DNA of 64,000 nucleotides from Anarhynchus alexandrinus (GCA_008711295.1 VUYV01000074.1:3008080-3072079); one strand, 5' to 3'. Shown: positions 36,901 through 51,289, counted from the stretch's first letter. A program made the numbers and translations. The notes: generated by a model not told the origin, from the sequence alone.

Positions 36901-39900
36901 CTCAATAGCCTTTGCAAGCCTTTACTGTGATGTCTCAGTGCTGGAGTTTGTTTGCTCTGCATTGCATACCGTAAGAATTGACTCCCTGAGGAGCACTGGT
37001 GGTGATTGACCAGAACTAAGTAGACGAGTGAATTTCCCTCCACCCTCTTTCAGCAGCAGATAAGCGTGCAAGACATTCTTAAAAAGGAAACCGAACATAC
37101 ACTGGCTAGGTGTGATCAAATATTTTGCACACAGGAAACTACTACTTGAATATTAAGGTGGGAAAATTGTTGAGATGAGCTTTTGTCAGTCCACTGTGCT
37201 GTGTGTGTTTGAAAGGAACTGTGAATGTTCAAGTTGGAGGGGTAGGGAGTTAAACATGGTATTAGTAGGTATGTTGTTACTCAAAAAATCTGGAGTAACC
37301 CCTTTGTGATTTTGGTAGCCAAATACAGATGCAGTCAGGGTGACTGTGGGGGCAAATGACTAGAAATGCCTTGCAGTCAGCTTAGCTGACTTGCTTATTG
37401 CAAGAAGCAACCACTAAAATCATGGAAGCTCTGTTTGAGCAGAAAATGTTCCTGTCTTTCTGTTAACATGAGCTATTCCGTATTGAACAATGAATCTATC
37501 AACTTCTCAGTTTGGATAGTGAAATGTCTGTCCAGTGGAGTACCTCAAATGTAGATCTCCAAAGCTGTGCCTGGCATTAAATGACAATGGCATCATGAGT
37601 CTTAATGTTTGCTGAAGTCAGCAGTAGTGGACAGGGAGGGAAGTACTGAGAAGTGGGTTTGGTTGTGTTGTTAGACAGTGGAGGGCCCATACCAGAGAGC
37701 CCCATGTGCAGAATATGCAACAACATGATTTAAATGGCTGGGGAAAATATTTTTGGTTGTAAGGCTGATGAAGTCACTGTGGAAGAAGCACTGCCATTGC
37801 ACGCACATTGTGTCTGTATATACCCGCGTGCACGCAACTCTCTCAAAGGCCAGTTTTTGGGTCTAATATATGCACAGCCTGGCGCCTTTGGAAAACAGCA
37901 TATAAATCTGCTGCTCATCTCAGAGTAGGTTGGAGCAGCGATGTGAAGCTGTGCTTCTGCCATGGACTGCAGAGAGAGGGTGGTTAGGATGGTCTCCCAG
38001 CTTTGTGTGTGTCACCGCTGAACCCCAACAGATCCTTGGGTGCAGGCAACACCAGCTTGGTGCAGGTCAGGAGCTGCTTTAATATACAAAATAAAGTGTT
38101 GGAAGGCAAAGCCCTGCCTTTCCTCTTGTTCTCTGAATTTGGGGAATAATCAGAATTTGGCAGCCAGTTCTCTTGACTTTCCACTCAGTCCTTAAGGCTT
38201 CTCAGGTGATGGTGCTTGGGTCTGCTGTTTGGTGTCTTGGGCTTCTGAGAATGTCATCCAGGAGTTTTCTGGCCAGACTCGGACAGATGAAATGGCCAAA
38301 TGCGATAGAAAATCCAATAGATCTTCCTTTTAATCTATAGGGACTCTCATGCTGCAGTGTAACCCTTTTCCTTTGCTTGTTCTAACTTGTTTTAATTTGC
38401 CCTTTGCCCTCCTATAACTCTTCTTATGAATTCTTATATTCTGTAGTTGTACCATGCTTCAAAGAGTGGGTGTGGGGGGTTTATGTGTGTGGTTTCTTTT
38501 CTTGTCTTTTTTTTTCTTGGTGTGTGTTTAGCTGCTTGACTTTTTTAAATTGCAGATGATCTGAATTTCTTGTTCTGACTAAAATGCTACGTAACTGGAG
38601 TATTTTTACCTCGGTGTCTGAAAGCTGGCATGTTCTGATTTTTATTGAGCATAATGATGAATTTGGGAGCTAACTCCAACTCCTGGTGCTATTCTGACCC
38701 TGATTATTCATTGTCCTTTTGCCCTGTGGCCATACTTTGGTTGTTACAGTGTCTGCAGCCTTTCACTGTGGATGACGCGCAGATATCCTGTCCAGGCTAA
38801 TGCTGCCCTCTCAACACAATAAAATGCTGCATGTCTGAAATGACTGATAACCATCGATGGTTGGCCGTCCAGTAAAGAGTTCAAGAAACAAGGCAGCTTT
38901 AATCAACTACTGGAGGTTTCTTCTCTAGTCCCCACTTCTCCTCCCCACCTCCCCTTTGTGTTTTAATTGGTTCCTCTTTTATATATTTAAAGATTTAAAC
39001 TTTTTTAATCCAACTTTTCAACATTGCTGTACTAAATCAGCGCATAGGACTTCTGGATACCTTGCTGAGCTGTGATCCTACACTTCTTAGCCACTGAAAT
39101 TTGGCAAAAATGCCTTGCTGAAATCTTGCAGTCTTTTTCTGTTTTTCCTGATGTAGGTCTTTTGTCTTCAGTTATGTTTACAGCTCTTGGGAGTGTGAGG
39201 GGGTGCCTTTCCAAATCGGCTGTACTTTATGGCTCTTCAGATCTTTGTTGACATTGTGTTGTCCAGCTGGTAATAAGAGAACATAGGAAACTCTTGGCCT
39301 CTGTTTTAGTTTCAGGAAGCTGAGTGTTTGGGCTATTAATCAATTTGCTTTAAGATCATGAAATTCTGATGCCTCATGATTTCTGGCATCTCACAGAGAT
39401 GATATTGTGTGACATTTTCTTTTTTCTCTCCTTTGTTTATATGTTTTCCAATTACATGTCAAATTGCTGTGCACAAGCTCAGAGTAAAGAAATGACTGTC
39501 TGTGTGCGGGGGGGTGGATCTTGGACTTCTTCCTGTTTTAAACTGTCTGAATTTTCAAAATAACTAAGCGTACCCTAGCTACTCTAATGAAAGCCTGCCT
39601 AAAATCTTCTGACTTTCAGAAATGAAGTTGTTTTCTACACAAGGAGAACTTTTTTCAAGAGCCCAANTAATCTTTCCCTCCCCCCCCCCCCAAAATACAG
39701 CTCTAGGGAAGTCATTGCTATTATTTTTATATGTATTGGAAAATACTTAGAAATATTTACACAATGTAGGATGTCCAGGCTTAATATTTGTGTGAAGTGG
39801 GATGCACTGTCATTCTGATAATCCTCGAATTAGACAAGCTCTTTTACGTGAACCTGTGGCAGGTGGCAGGAGCCAGGAATTACAGGCATTCCTGCTTTGG

Positions 39901-40679
39901 GCTGTGCTTGTTTTAAAAGGCAGCCTGCTTCTGGCTGGAAAATACTTCTTGCTGAGTTAAAGTAAATGAATTAACCAAGGGGCAAAACTCAAAGTTTGGC
40001 TAAAAAGGAAAACAATTACAGCTGGAGGGAACAATATGACTCCAAAGCTTACGGCCTTTATGGGTGGACAGAAACTTGCCCTCTTGATACTTCTTATGAA
40101 TTTGTGTTATTCTCCAAGCCTCCAAATACCTGCATATGTGGATTTTTACTTGGACAAGAAGTTCTGCTGAATCCGACAGAACTGTGTCTTTGTGGGAGAA
40201 CATGGTCTGCAGACGTAATGGGTATGGCTCTTAAAATTGTGCTGATTGTGTAAACCTAAAGGGTGTAGATGTGGCATGACATGCAGACTGGAATAGCCAA
40301 TCCCAGTGAAAATCACCCAGACTTTCCTCTCTCCCCCCAGTATACAAACCATAGCATTTATCAATTGTGATGGTGTGTGTTTGCAAATTACCGGCATGCA
40401 GTGATTTCTCCTGTTTGGGATAGGAGCCTCTCTCTTTGAAGAGGGGTAGAGGGGAGCATCTGTCGATCCCATCTGGGGTCCCCCAGGTCCCCAGTAGCCA
40501 ATTGGGCCTAAACCACAACAGTTGTCTGCGAAGCCGGCCGTGGCCAAAGGGCTGGTGGGCAATTGCTGAAGGGGAGGGATGCTGTGCTCAGTAAGCAGAG
40601 CAGGCAATTTTTTAAGTTGCGTATCTGAACTTCAAATATGGTGGCATGATTTCAGTTGGTCACTTGTGTTTTGAGTTTT

Positions 40680-41010
40680 TTGAGTGTTTTAGTTTGTTTC
40701 AGTTTGGTTTTTTTTTCCTTTGGTTTTTTTTTTTTTTTNNNNNNNNNNGGGGGGGGTGTTTGGTGGTTTTGGGGGATTTATGTTTTGGGTTTTTTTTTCC
40801 CCAGCTGGGTGAAATGAAGGACTCTGGGGATTTTAGGTTGTGCTTTTTGTGTTTAGGTGGTGTTGGAAGGTGTCCAAGCAACCTACTGGGGTTATTCTAA
40901 CACTTCCCATGAAATACCTGTGCAGGACTAGATAGATATATAGAGATATATATATATATATATAAAAACACACTTCCCCGCTCCCTCCCTCCCCCACCCC
41001 CCCGGAAGCT
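40680..41010. repeat. Low-complexity cluster with 10-base N gap and AT microsatellite
   Basis: T runs up to about 16 bases lead into Ns at 40739-40748, followed by G8 and TG-rich sequence. Then comes (AT)n at 40946-40964 and a C-rich run at 40981-41004. The gap sits between a T run and a G run, so its true length and content are unknown. Confidence 0.85.
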
Positions 41011-44000
41011 TGCCTCCTTTGGAAGGAGAATTTTATTTTTTTTTCATCAATATTCTTTAATTTAGTTCCTTAAAATTGCTGTGGTCATGCTTATTGCATA
41101 GCCCAGCAGATCCTCTTCTAAATAATACAGGAAATGTTAAGCAGAAATATTTGTGCTCTCTGCTTACAGGTGGGATTGAGCTGAGGAGATGTTAAATGTT
41201 TGGTTATACTGCAGCGAGTCTAATAGCCAGGACGGGAGTTTCTGACTCCAGGGCCTCTTCTAGTCCAGTGCACTCTATTGTACTGGGAACGTGTAATGCT
41301 ACTGGGATGTGAAATAGTCTCCTCTCTTCCTGGAAAAAGTAATGACCCAACAGTAAGATATCTCAAACCAGATTGATTTGTTATAGTGCTAAAAGCCATG
41401 ACGTGGTAATTAGAGCTTAGGAGCTATAGTGCCTGGGAACCTATCTTAGTAATTGTTGATATCTTTGGTTGAACCAAAGTTATTTGCTCCCTCGCTCTTC
41501 ATATTGAGTATATGGTGCACATTATCATCTTATCTGTGGGCTACCGAGTGTTTGATGTATTTAGCTAAGCAGTAGCTCTGGCGAAAAACCTCTTCAAAAT
41601 AGACTTACGGGATTTGTTTCCGTTTTAGAAATGGAGCTGGGGGGAATGCAGAGGCTGTGAGCCCTGCCACCAGCACCCTGGCTCCCCCCGGGCATCTGGG
41701 CCTGAGCTGGTGCTGAAATGACTGTGCATGTCTTCCCCTCGTGGCTCGGAGGGGACCAGAGCGATGTCCAAACTGAGCTTGTTCCTTCTGAAAGGAGTGC
41801 AGTCCAGATGTACGCGAGCTGGGTGGAAAGTCTGACGCATGAAGAAGTTTTTCAGTCTCTCTTTTTGTTTTTATGAGAAAAGAGGCCAGAGATGCAAACC
41901 AAATCACACCTTTCATTGCGATGAGTGAGTTAGATATGTCTTTCGGCTTCAGCCCTGATCTTAGCTGAGGGGCATGGGTGGAGCCCTTTATTTCTTGGCA
42001 CTTCTTTGTAATGGCCCAAGCAGTGCGCCTACATCAGGTGTTGTATCAGCTGCCTTCTGAGCCACTGGCAAAGCTGCGCAGTCTTGCAGTCAGCAGTATC
42101 TTGATTAATAATGATGATAGGAGCACTTCTGTTAAGCTTAAGTGCTTTATTTCCACCTACTAAAATCCTTGGCTAGGAAGGTTTGAAAAACTAGGTTGAT
42201 TTAAATCTTTCTTGATGCATTTGAGGTGTCTGTCTTCTGATTTGGATAGGCATTGAACACTCTGGATAACTTCTATCCCACTGCTCTTAAGGGCGCTGTT
42301 CTCCAACAGGAATCTGAATCTTTACCTGGTCCAGCACAGAAATACAGCTGTAAGCTGCTTCCTACTAGTCCTGCAACTGTTAGCCCTGGTGCATCAGGTT
42401 GCAGCAGTTGAGGACAAAGCACAGAATTAGCCAAGTGCCTTGCAAAATCTTCTTGTTGCTGACAACCATGGTAGTTTATTAGTTTCATCATCTCATATCT
42501 TTGGAGAATAAGCACCAGTGGTGGTGTTTTGCAAGGCTATTTGAGGAGCTGGACAAAGCTCTTGAGCTGCATAGATCCAGAGGTGAAAATTTTAAATTTT
42601 GTTGGTATGCATGCACGACATAGACATTTTTTTGGAGTTAGGAAGAAGGGTTTTGATAGGGGTGGAGGCATCTAGGTGTTCTACACCTGAAGATGGTAAT
42701 TTTTCCTTTATTTTCTCAAGTGAAGAAACCTTCAAAGCTTTCTCTGAAAGGTTGATAACTGGCTAATTAATAGCTGAAGCTGTGTATTTTAGGGGATTTC
42801 TGGCATGGAAGTCCCCTTCAGAACTCTTCTTCACTTGCGTTACTTCCCTCGTGCCTTCATACTGGGGGTCTCTTTGCGGATCTATCTCATAACCTTATCA
42901 ATTAACACAATGGGCTTAAAAGTGGGCTGTGGCCAAAGAACTAGGGTGGGTTCTTGCTACAGGGCAGGGTGAGAAGGGCCCCAGTTTGGGTGGGTTGAGG
43001 AATCTTCCCCAGCGCATCAGCTCCGCGGTGCGTGGTGCAGCATTTGCATTGCCCTCTTGTGGCAAGTGGCCCGGAGCCACTGGGGTCAGCAGGCTTTCTG
43101 CCTTATCTTGTCCACGGCGTTCGTTAGGGAGATCTGTCCTCCCGACAGCAGAACTGTGATTAAACAATTCTGCAGTTGTCAGTCTGGTTTTTAGTTCAGC
43201 AGCCTCTCCAGCGAAACGGTGGTTCTCCTAACCTAGAAGTGTGAGTTAGTGTGAAAACCTGAAAGTGAAGCTGATGGGATGTAGGAAGTGAAACCAATAT
43301 TTCAAGATACGTTATTGAAACGGTGCTCCAAAATACATAGTCTAAGATCTAATTGTAGCTCCCTGATTATTTGCAGTTAAATTCGCCTGAAGGTTTTTTA
43401 ATGCCTCAGTGATATTAATAGTTTCAGAAACTTGATGGAGGGAACAAAATAGAGAACAAAGGCACTGAAAATTAAATAATCTGTTCTTTCAGCTTTGCGT
43501 GCATTTCTCTTCTTTCCAACAAATAGCATTCTCCTCCTGCCAAGAATTGGTAGTGGGACTACATCCTGCAGTTGTTTAAAACAACCCCGCAGCAAAACAC
43601 GAGCATGTGCTAAATTCTGGGCTACCAACCTGGCAAGAATTAATTTCTGAATTAAACACCGTTGTTTTTCTCTCAGTAGATGAGAGGAGGCTGCGTGTGT
43701 GCAAACACACTCTCTGCAGACCCCTCCTGGAGAGCGATGCCTTGCAGACATGCCCTCAGCCCCCCTCGCTCTCTTTGTTCTCGCCATCCCCCAGCGTGGC
43801 TGGGGCGAAGGGGTTTTATTGCATTGGCGGGTGAATTCCTGCGCACGCCTTCCCTGGGCCTGCTGCCCCTCTAATTGTTGTGTTGTCAGAAGGCGTGTGC
43901 CTCCAAAGCCTTATCTGATTCCTCCAAAAGCCTTGCAAGCAATTCAGATGTTGACCCCTTGAGCGCAAACAACTCTCCGCCTGCCTTGGGGCATAGCTGC

Positions 44001-45049
44001 CAGACAAGGTTTAGTGCTCGTGTGTGTGCGCAAACCCCGTGTCTGGCTTTGTCACCGGGGATGGAGCACCTGCCTGGGGAGGGGAGCAAGGGGCCAGGGA
44101 AGGTGAAAGGCTGGTGGGACTCGGAGGGGGAGAAGGGGAGTCCGACAGCTGCTTGTGTCAGCACGGGGATAAGTGCAAGGAGATTAATAGTTATTTAAAG
44201 AGCAAATGGGGACATGGCATTCAGCTGTGGCATGTGAGTGTATAAATGCAGTGGAATGGCTGCTCTGCTGGTAACATTTAGACAGATGGTCCCTGGACCG
44301 AAAGGAATGAAAAGGATCTTTGATTCTCTTAAGGATATCTTAAATTTTAATGGGGCACTTATTTTCTATTTTTTTTTAATTGACTTCCAGGCAGCACCTT
44401 TAGCATTTCCAGACTCTGCTGTCTTGTTAACGCTGACTGCCCCTTTGGTCATCTTTCTCCATCATCTTAAATAGCCTGGGATTAGAGGGAATAGTTTTTA
44501 AGTGAAAGCTGAAACACTATTGTTTTGCTGTCTGTATGTCTGAGCTGGCTTAGGAGACTGTTTTCATCACAGCCATCTTTTCATCATTCTGCTGGTTAGG
44601 GAGTGTGTCTGATGCTAATCTCCATGAGAAATGAAACAACTGAGTGATACTTCTATGTTTTTGAGAAGTCTTCAGGTCTTATTAGGGTATTCTGGGGCAG
44701 AAGGGCAGGGAGGCTTGTGGTTTTTTTTTTATTGAATACAAAATTATTGAGCAGGAAAAAAGACTGTCCCTGGTGCAGTACGCCAGCATTCCAGTTCTTT
44801 CCATACAGAACTAGCTTCAAGGGAAAACATGTACCAAACGTCCATTAAATAGGTCTTGGTTGGCTGAATAGCCTGCAGGAGATGAGACATAACTGTCATC
44901 TGCATTGCCAAAGCTGCAATCTCTTTTGGGAGCAGGAGAACCAGCCTGGATCGCTTTCTCCTGCGTCAGCTATTTAGCATGCTTTGAGTCCAATCACAGA
45001 TACTTCCTTGCCCATCTAACAGGAGTGCTGGGCATCTGTGACATCCCCG

Positions 45050-45146
45050 CTGTTATAGATGGGGAAACTGAGGCAGGGAGGGCAAATGACTAACCTGAGG
45101 CAACGCAGAGAGTCACTGGTTCACCCAGGATTAAGACTCAATATGT
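45050..45146 (-). mobile_element. MIR-like SINE fragment, minus orientation
   Basis: The + strand reads ATCCCCGCTGTTATAGATGG, then GGAAACTGAGGCAGGGAGGG, then CAAATGAC and CAGGATTAAGACTCA. These are the complements of the MIR 'CTCAGTTTCC', 'GTCACTT' and 'GAATCCTG' blocks in correct order. It is a well-preserved core of an ancient SINE. Confidence 0.7.
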
Positions 45147-45224
45147 AATTGCTTTTATTACTCTGCTGCCTGAAGGCCTCAGACAAAAGGGAGGCCCATT
45201 AAGCAGAGCGCTTTTTACATAGCG

Positions 45225-45370
45225 AGGAGCAATCCCTGCCCTGCAGACCTTGCTGCCTGAAGTAGGCTGAGGGTGGAGGGGGAGGCGAGGTGGCTTGCCC
45301 AAGGACACAGCGTGTCTCTGGCAGAGCAAGGGAGGGAACCAGCTCTCCCTTCTCTCTGCAGATCATCCCA
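45225..45370 (-). mobile_element. MIR-like SINE fragment, minus orientation (second)
   Basis: GGTGGCTTGCCCAAGGACAC (45290-45308), then TGGCAGAGCAAGGGAGGGAACC and CAGCTCTCCC, follow the MIR antisense core 'CTTGCCCAAGGTCACACAG...GGCAGAGC...GAACCCAG'. It is separated by about 80 bp from the previous fragment and in the same orientation. Confidence 0.65.
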
Positions 45371-45696
45371 GCTCCCAAAATTAGGTCCTTTGTGCCATTC
45401 TCCACCGGGCCTTCTCTTTCCCACCATGGCTTCTATTAGCAAGCTGATCAATCTCTGGAAGGTCTGATGTGCCTTGCTGAAGACCCAACAGCACCAGGCT
45501 CACCTTGGGCTTTTAATTAAGCCCCATAAATTATCAGCCTCTTCCAGTGAAACAGAGACAGAAACCTAAGGAAGAGCTCTATTTGGTGATTCAAATTTCT
45601 CTACTTCCTCCTCGTCTGGAAGGACAGCTGAGAACGCCAAGTGTTTGGCTGTAGGGAGGGTACTTCATCCTTCCAAAGGCACCAACCTGTTTTCCT

Positions 45697-45790
45697 CCAT
45701 AGCTGAAGTGACTGGAGAAACTGAGTGTTAAATGGCTTGTCCAAGATCCCTGGGAAGCTTGGCAGGTAGCTTGTGCCATTCCCTTTCAGG
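45697..45790 (-). mobile_element. MIR-like SINE fragment, minus orientation (third, weaker)
   Basis: GGAGAAACTGAGTGTTAAATGG and CTTGTCCAAGATC resemble the MIR antisense core 'GGAAACTGAGGC...CTTGCCCAAGGTC'. More diverged than its two neighbours; assigned partly from clustering and orientation. Confidence 0.45.
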
Positions 45791-47559
45791 TCCTTGGAAG
45801 AGTGATGACGTGCTTGAAGCTGCGTTAGGGCTGCTGGGATTCCCAGTGTCAGGAAAGCTTTTTGTTATGGGTCTTGCTGTTGGTGCTCTGACTCAAGGAG
45901 CCTTTGTGCTTGGCTGATAATACAGAGTTGTGTCTAGAATAAAGGAACAACTGTTGGAAAGAAGAGACGTCTGGAGCAGACTGGCTGAAGTACTGAGAGA
46001 TACATGAGCTTGATGGCTCTGGATGGGATTGAAGATGTAGGTGCTTGGACTGCTTGAATAAGGGGGAGAGCCTGGGTCCCTTCTGCCATGTCAGCTGCTA
46101 GCTGCAGAACCAGGTGTGTGTATCGCTGTGTGTTCCTGGGTGACCCCAGAGCTGTTGGGGACGGGTACCACAAACCTTCTGGATGCTGCTCTCCCTAAGC
46201 TGGGCACAAACAATGCCCTTTGGACCCACACAAAGATGAGACCACTTGTACCTGGCTGAACCCCATGGGCTGATGATCTGGCCCTGTGTCTGCGGCCAGC
46301 GCTGGGTCCTTTGGAGCAATAAAAGACTGGAGTAGTTGTGTAACTCTCTCTCTGCGGAGTACATTCCCAGCTTCCAACTGCTTATGGTTATGCTTTATTT
46401 GTGAGCTTTGTGAAGAACTACTCTGTGTGTGTTTAAACCAAAATCCTGCTCGAGATGTTTTCTTGTCCCCCAACTCTTCTATTAAGAGAGCATAAAAATT
46501 CATTTCCTACTTGCTTTTTTTCCATGTTGTTTAGGTAATTATCCATTTCTGTCATACTGCGTTCTACCTCTCTCGTCACTGTCTCTTTTGCAGGCTGAAA
46601 AGTTGTCATCTGCTGCTGCATTACAGGAAAGTATTGAAAGAGTTTGCTCATTCTTGTCACCTTGCTCTGAAATTTGTTCCCCTTTCGTCTGTTTGAGTTG
46701 GGGGACCAGTGCTGCACATAGAACTTAGGACATTAGGCATGTGATTTTTCTGCTAATCTCTCCCTGATCTAACCTTTGCCTTTCTGTACTCCATTCGCTA
46801 GCCTTCATTTCTATTTCTTCAATTTTTTCATGCCATTTGTACCTGGAAGCTACTTCTGGGGCACAGTCACATCTGCTCATTTAAGTGCTGCACATTGTGC
46901 AGCTGCTGCAGCTTTAGTATTTGGGGAAGTCTTCCATGCTGTGAGTGACCATGCTGCTTGATGAGACCTTTAATTCCTCTTTACTACTGTCTGTGACAGT
47001 CACTGGGAATTGAGCGCATGGTGCAACCTGGTTAAGTGCTATGAGTCTTCTCCAGTGAGTCACACTTCAGTGCAGTTACTACCTGAGCTAGAGGTCCCAA
47101 ATGTCACCGTGCATAGCAGGATCGGATCCTCGAGAAGAGGAGCAGTGAGACCGTCAGGGACAATCTAGCCTGGTACAAGCTGGAGCCGGTTGCACTGTAA
47201 TGAAGCTGGTGATTTTTATCAGGTTATAGCAGCCTCTTCAAAAGGGTCTCGGTCTGGGTGTTGCCTTTCTTCTTGTGATGATTGCTGCCCTGCGAATCAC
47301 CTCCTTGTTATGTGCAAGCTCTTTTCCCAGCTCAGCTGTTGATCTCCTTTGTGGCTGTGAGAACCTTTACTTCTTTCTGTTTCAGTCACTGATGTAAAAT
47401 GGGGTCTGTCCTTTGCAAATCTCCTTCCTCTTGGTGTGACACATGTTCGATGGTGCTGAGGTAATGCTGTGCATCCTCCATCGTGAAGACCATGCCGTGG
47501 CTAGCCAGCCTGTGCTAACATTGCTTCTGTAACACTTCTGTGCATCTCTTTGCCTCTAG

Positions 47560-47979
<420 letters not shown>

Positions 47980-48732
47980 TAGGAGGGCGTGGTGGGAATT
48001 TAACCCTCAATAATATCACTAAATCCCAGGTGAATAAAACGCCTTGCATAAAGATAGTCGCCTAAAGACCGTATGTGATGAAACAGTGGGTCTGCCTTTG
48101 GGTCTAGCAGGTGTGCTGGAGTAAAACATGGGGTGGGCATAAGCACAGCTCCAGTGCTTCCCTTTGCTTTCTTCAGCATCCAGGGGTTTGTGCGAGGTTT
48201 GGTGTGTGGGGCCGTGCCAGCAGGATGGAGCTCCGACCCACGGAGCATGGCACTTTCTCTCTTTCCATGTCCTTCCCCTCTTGCAGATGGTGTGGGAGCT
48301 CCAGTGTCATCAGCTTGGGTCAGCCCCGTGGTATTTGGGTTGTTTGTATCTATTGGATGGGTTTGTTTTTGTGTTGGGGGGGGGTGGTGGTGGTGGTGTG
48401 TTGTTTTTTTGGGTTTTTTTAACTTAACAGTCTACTTTTGCTGTCAGAATAGGCCTTTTCTTACAAAAAAAATAATATGTATAGAGCTTGAAGGTCAGCT
48501 CTTGATTTTTGGTGGCGCTGTCTTGATTGTTCAAGCTGTAGAAACTTTGCAGTCCAGGACACAGCACTGTTGGAGCTGTACGTTCTGTTGTGGTTTAAGG
48601 CTCTAGAATAGAGATGTTTGCAGTGGAGGCTATTACTGGCTTAAATACATTCAATATTTGCCTTCCTCTTCTTCAGGCACTTGGAGTAAGTGCAGTGAAT
48701 AATGCCCTGCTTCACGCTACCTGAATAAAAGC

Positions 48733-48796
48733 AGGGACTTGATTTTTTTTTTTTTTAAAAAAAAACAACACTTTTTTTTCTTTAAAAAAGAAAAAA
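48733..48796. repeat. A/T-run inverted repeat
   Basis: T15-A9 is followed by TTTTTTCTTT (48774-48783) and its complement AAAGAAAAAA (48787-48796) with a 3-base loop. Likely simple-sequence expansion. It could extrude a small hairpin but has no evident role. Confidence 0.65.
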
Positions 48797-50347
48797 GGTA
48801 CACTTTTTACCAAAAGCTAAGAGCATTAAAATAGTGTGGGGCTTTTTATTTTCTAATCTGAGGACCTATTTCAATCTCAAATTTAAATACAATCTAGAAG
48901 GAATTGCAACTAACAAAAAAATCTCCCAGGCACTGTTGCCAGCAAAGCAGTGGAGCCCATGCGCTTTATGGGTGAAAAAAATACCAGGTGACAATAAATC
49001 AGTGTAAGTTTGCATCCTTTGTATTTTAAAAGCCTTTTCTAGTAAAATTTGTCTAAAACTTGTAACAATAACTTTGTTCAGGAAATTGTGTTTTATGGGG
49101 TTAAAATGCGATAGGTCTGCTCAAGACCAAATTTTTCATTTGTTTATGCATAAAAGGGTAAAGGATTTATAAGTGAGGTTGCAATTGCTCCTTTTCCTTA
49201 TCTGCATTGGGACTGATGCCCTGCTGTAGCTCATGCTTGTTTTCATGTCCAGGTTTCTTCACTTACACTACACACACTATTTATTTTCACTTCCCTTTAA
49301 GTAAGGAAATCGTCGGTCAGTTCTACTTTCCATTCCTTGGAGCAAGAAAATTCTGCCCTTGGACTTTTGCAGACTCCTCTGGAGAGGGTCCTTTGAAGGA
49401 GATATGAAAAGATGTTCTCTTTTGAAATGTATGGTACAAAGAATTATCTAATGCAGCTGCAGGGAACCAGAGTGTTTGATGCTGCCCTTTCAACTACGAA
49501 AAGCGGTCTTTTGAAATGAGGTTTGAACATGTGTAGTAAGCTGTTCCAGCAGAGCGGAAGACAAGCGAGCTACTCGCAAGCTTAAAGTAAAGCAAGCACT
49601 TGAGGTGTTCCACTGTAGTGATAGTGGCTTTCTGCGGTAGAAGTAGAGGCTGTGTTTTAACATAGATCTGGGTAGTAGTCAAAGATTGGATTACATGCAA
49701 GCTTTAAAAAACAAACAAACAAAAAACAACCAAAAACCCCTGCTCCTCGGTGACTACAGTCACCAAATGTGTGCACCCTGGGGGGTGGGCACGTTTAGGT
49801 TCCCCTCCTTTTCGTTTGCCCCGATGTGGACCACGGTACCAACAGATGAAGATGTGCTCCCTGTGCCTGTTGCAGTCTGTCTAGGAATAAGTCTCTACGT
49901 TTCACCAGAGGAATGGGGTCCCAAACAGCTTTCTGATCAGGGAGGAGTGAGCATGGTCCAGGTGTCCCTGCGCTGAGCCAAGTGACCTAGATTTAGCTGC
50001 TCGTGCAGGAGCTGGCAGCGCACTGTATGTTCACAGTGCATGATGACAGCCTTGTGGTGGTGGCTGGGGACCTTCAATCAATACGCCTTTCACAGTAGAG
50101 CATCTTTCCATCTTGAGAGCTCTGCCCTTCTGCTAATTAATCCACCAACTCATTTCACATGGGCTCTTGAGTGGTTGGTAATATGCGTTCGACAGCTTTA
50201 TCGGTGGGGTGGGTGGGGAAGGACGTGAAGGCTCTCTTCCCCGCTGCTGTCCTGAGAAATGTGGAAACATGCGTGAAGTGTTGATGAAAGAAGGAGTGAT
50301 TGCCCCATCCTCTTAGCAAGAGCAAGTTCTCGGAGTTGCTCATTCGC

Positions 50348-50378
50348 TCCCCCCCCCCCCCCCCCCCCCCCCNCCCCC
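50348..50378. repeat. Long C homopolymer with embedded N
   Basis: About 30 C residues with one N at 50373. Length is not trustworthy. A G-rich minus strand could form quadruplex structures and stall sequencing. Confidence 0.9.
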
Positions 50379-51289
50379 ATGTGACTTCATATGCTTTGAT
50401 TAATGCCTGTCGTCTTTTTTTAATGATGGATTAGGAACTTACCCAACTGGAAGAGTTTCTTCCACTGCAGTGACCTATTAAAAGCTTAATTACTAGATGG
50501 CCCCACCCTTATTAAGAGTCCAAAACTTGAAAGCCTTGTTTCTTAGTTCTTTTTTTCCCCTCTTGCCGTTCCCCAGGGCAACAGTATTAAGTAAGGAAAT
50601 CCATTGTATTGCACTTTCCCCTGTTTGGGAGTGGATGAGCCAGGCTGACCCACCTTGCCCTGCTGGGAAGGCTCGGTGGTGACTGGCAGGGGATCCGGTG
50701 TCCTGGCTGACAGTGCGCTTCACCAGAGCTCCTCTGAGCTTCCTCTGGGCTGAGTCATGTCAGGTTAGGCCATGGGAATGAAGGTTGTGGGCTTGGTAAG
50801 AGGACTGGGTTATTTCTCTAAAAAAGCAAGAGCTGCTTTGATGGGAGGACAAGAGATCTGTGAAGATGCTTCAGATTTCTCTGTCACTTTGTGTGTTTAG
50901 CTCCCAATCTGTGTGCTTTGGAGGCAGTAATCTGGAATAATGTGTAGATCCGCAGGTCACTTCTTCTGGAGGTGGGGGAGAGACTTGCGCAGTAGCTAAA
51001 TGCTGGGTCTCTGAAAACAGCCCTAAAAATCACATATTCTCCTAAAATCTGTTTTTTCAAGTTCTCCAGACTTGTTCTATGGGGCAAGCTTATTGTCCTA
51101 GGGCAGTGGGCATCCTTTGCCAAATCAGCAGTATTTGTATAGGATAGGCTGGAAGGGCCAAGAGGGTAACATCAGGACTGCTTCTTTGCTCAGGTTTGTG
51201 ATGGGCTTCTAGTTGGGGAAGGGGGTGGGGGGGAGAAAAAATTGGCCAAAATTGCAGAGAGAATCTCTAGATGCTGCTAGGGGAGAGGG

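Larger units (their letters stand above)
28630..47559 (+). other. TP63: TP63 intron between ΔN exon and exon 4
   Basis: About 18.9 kb. Listed separately: possible conserved blocks (29090-29360, 30241-30440), a CpG-rich patch (30725-30985), a TG repeat, a short N gap with flanking homopolymers, an AT microsatellite and three MIR-like fragments (45050-45790). The stretches 30986-40680, 41010-45049 and 45791-47535 show nothing else I can support: only chance ORFs, T runs, a single N at 39667 beside a C run (39680-39691), and isolated AATAAA motifs without a clear GU-rich element. The acceptor before exon 4 is TTTGCCTCTAG. Confidence 0.85.
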
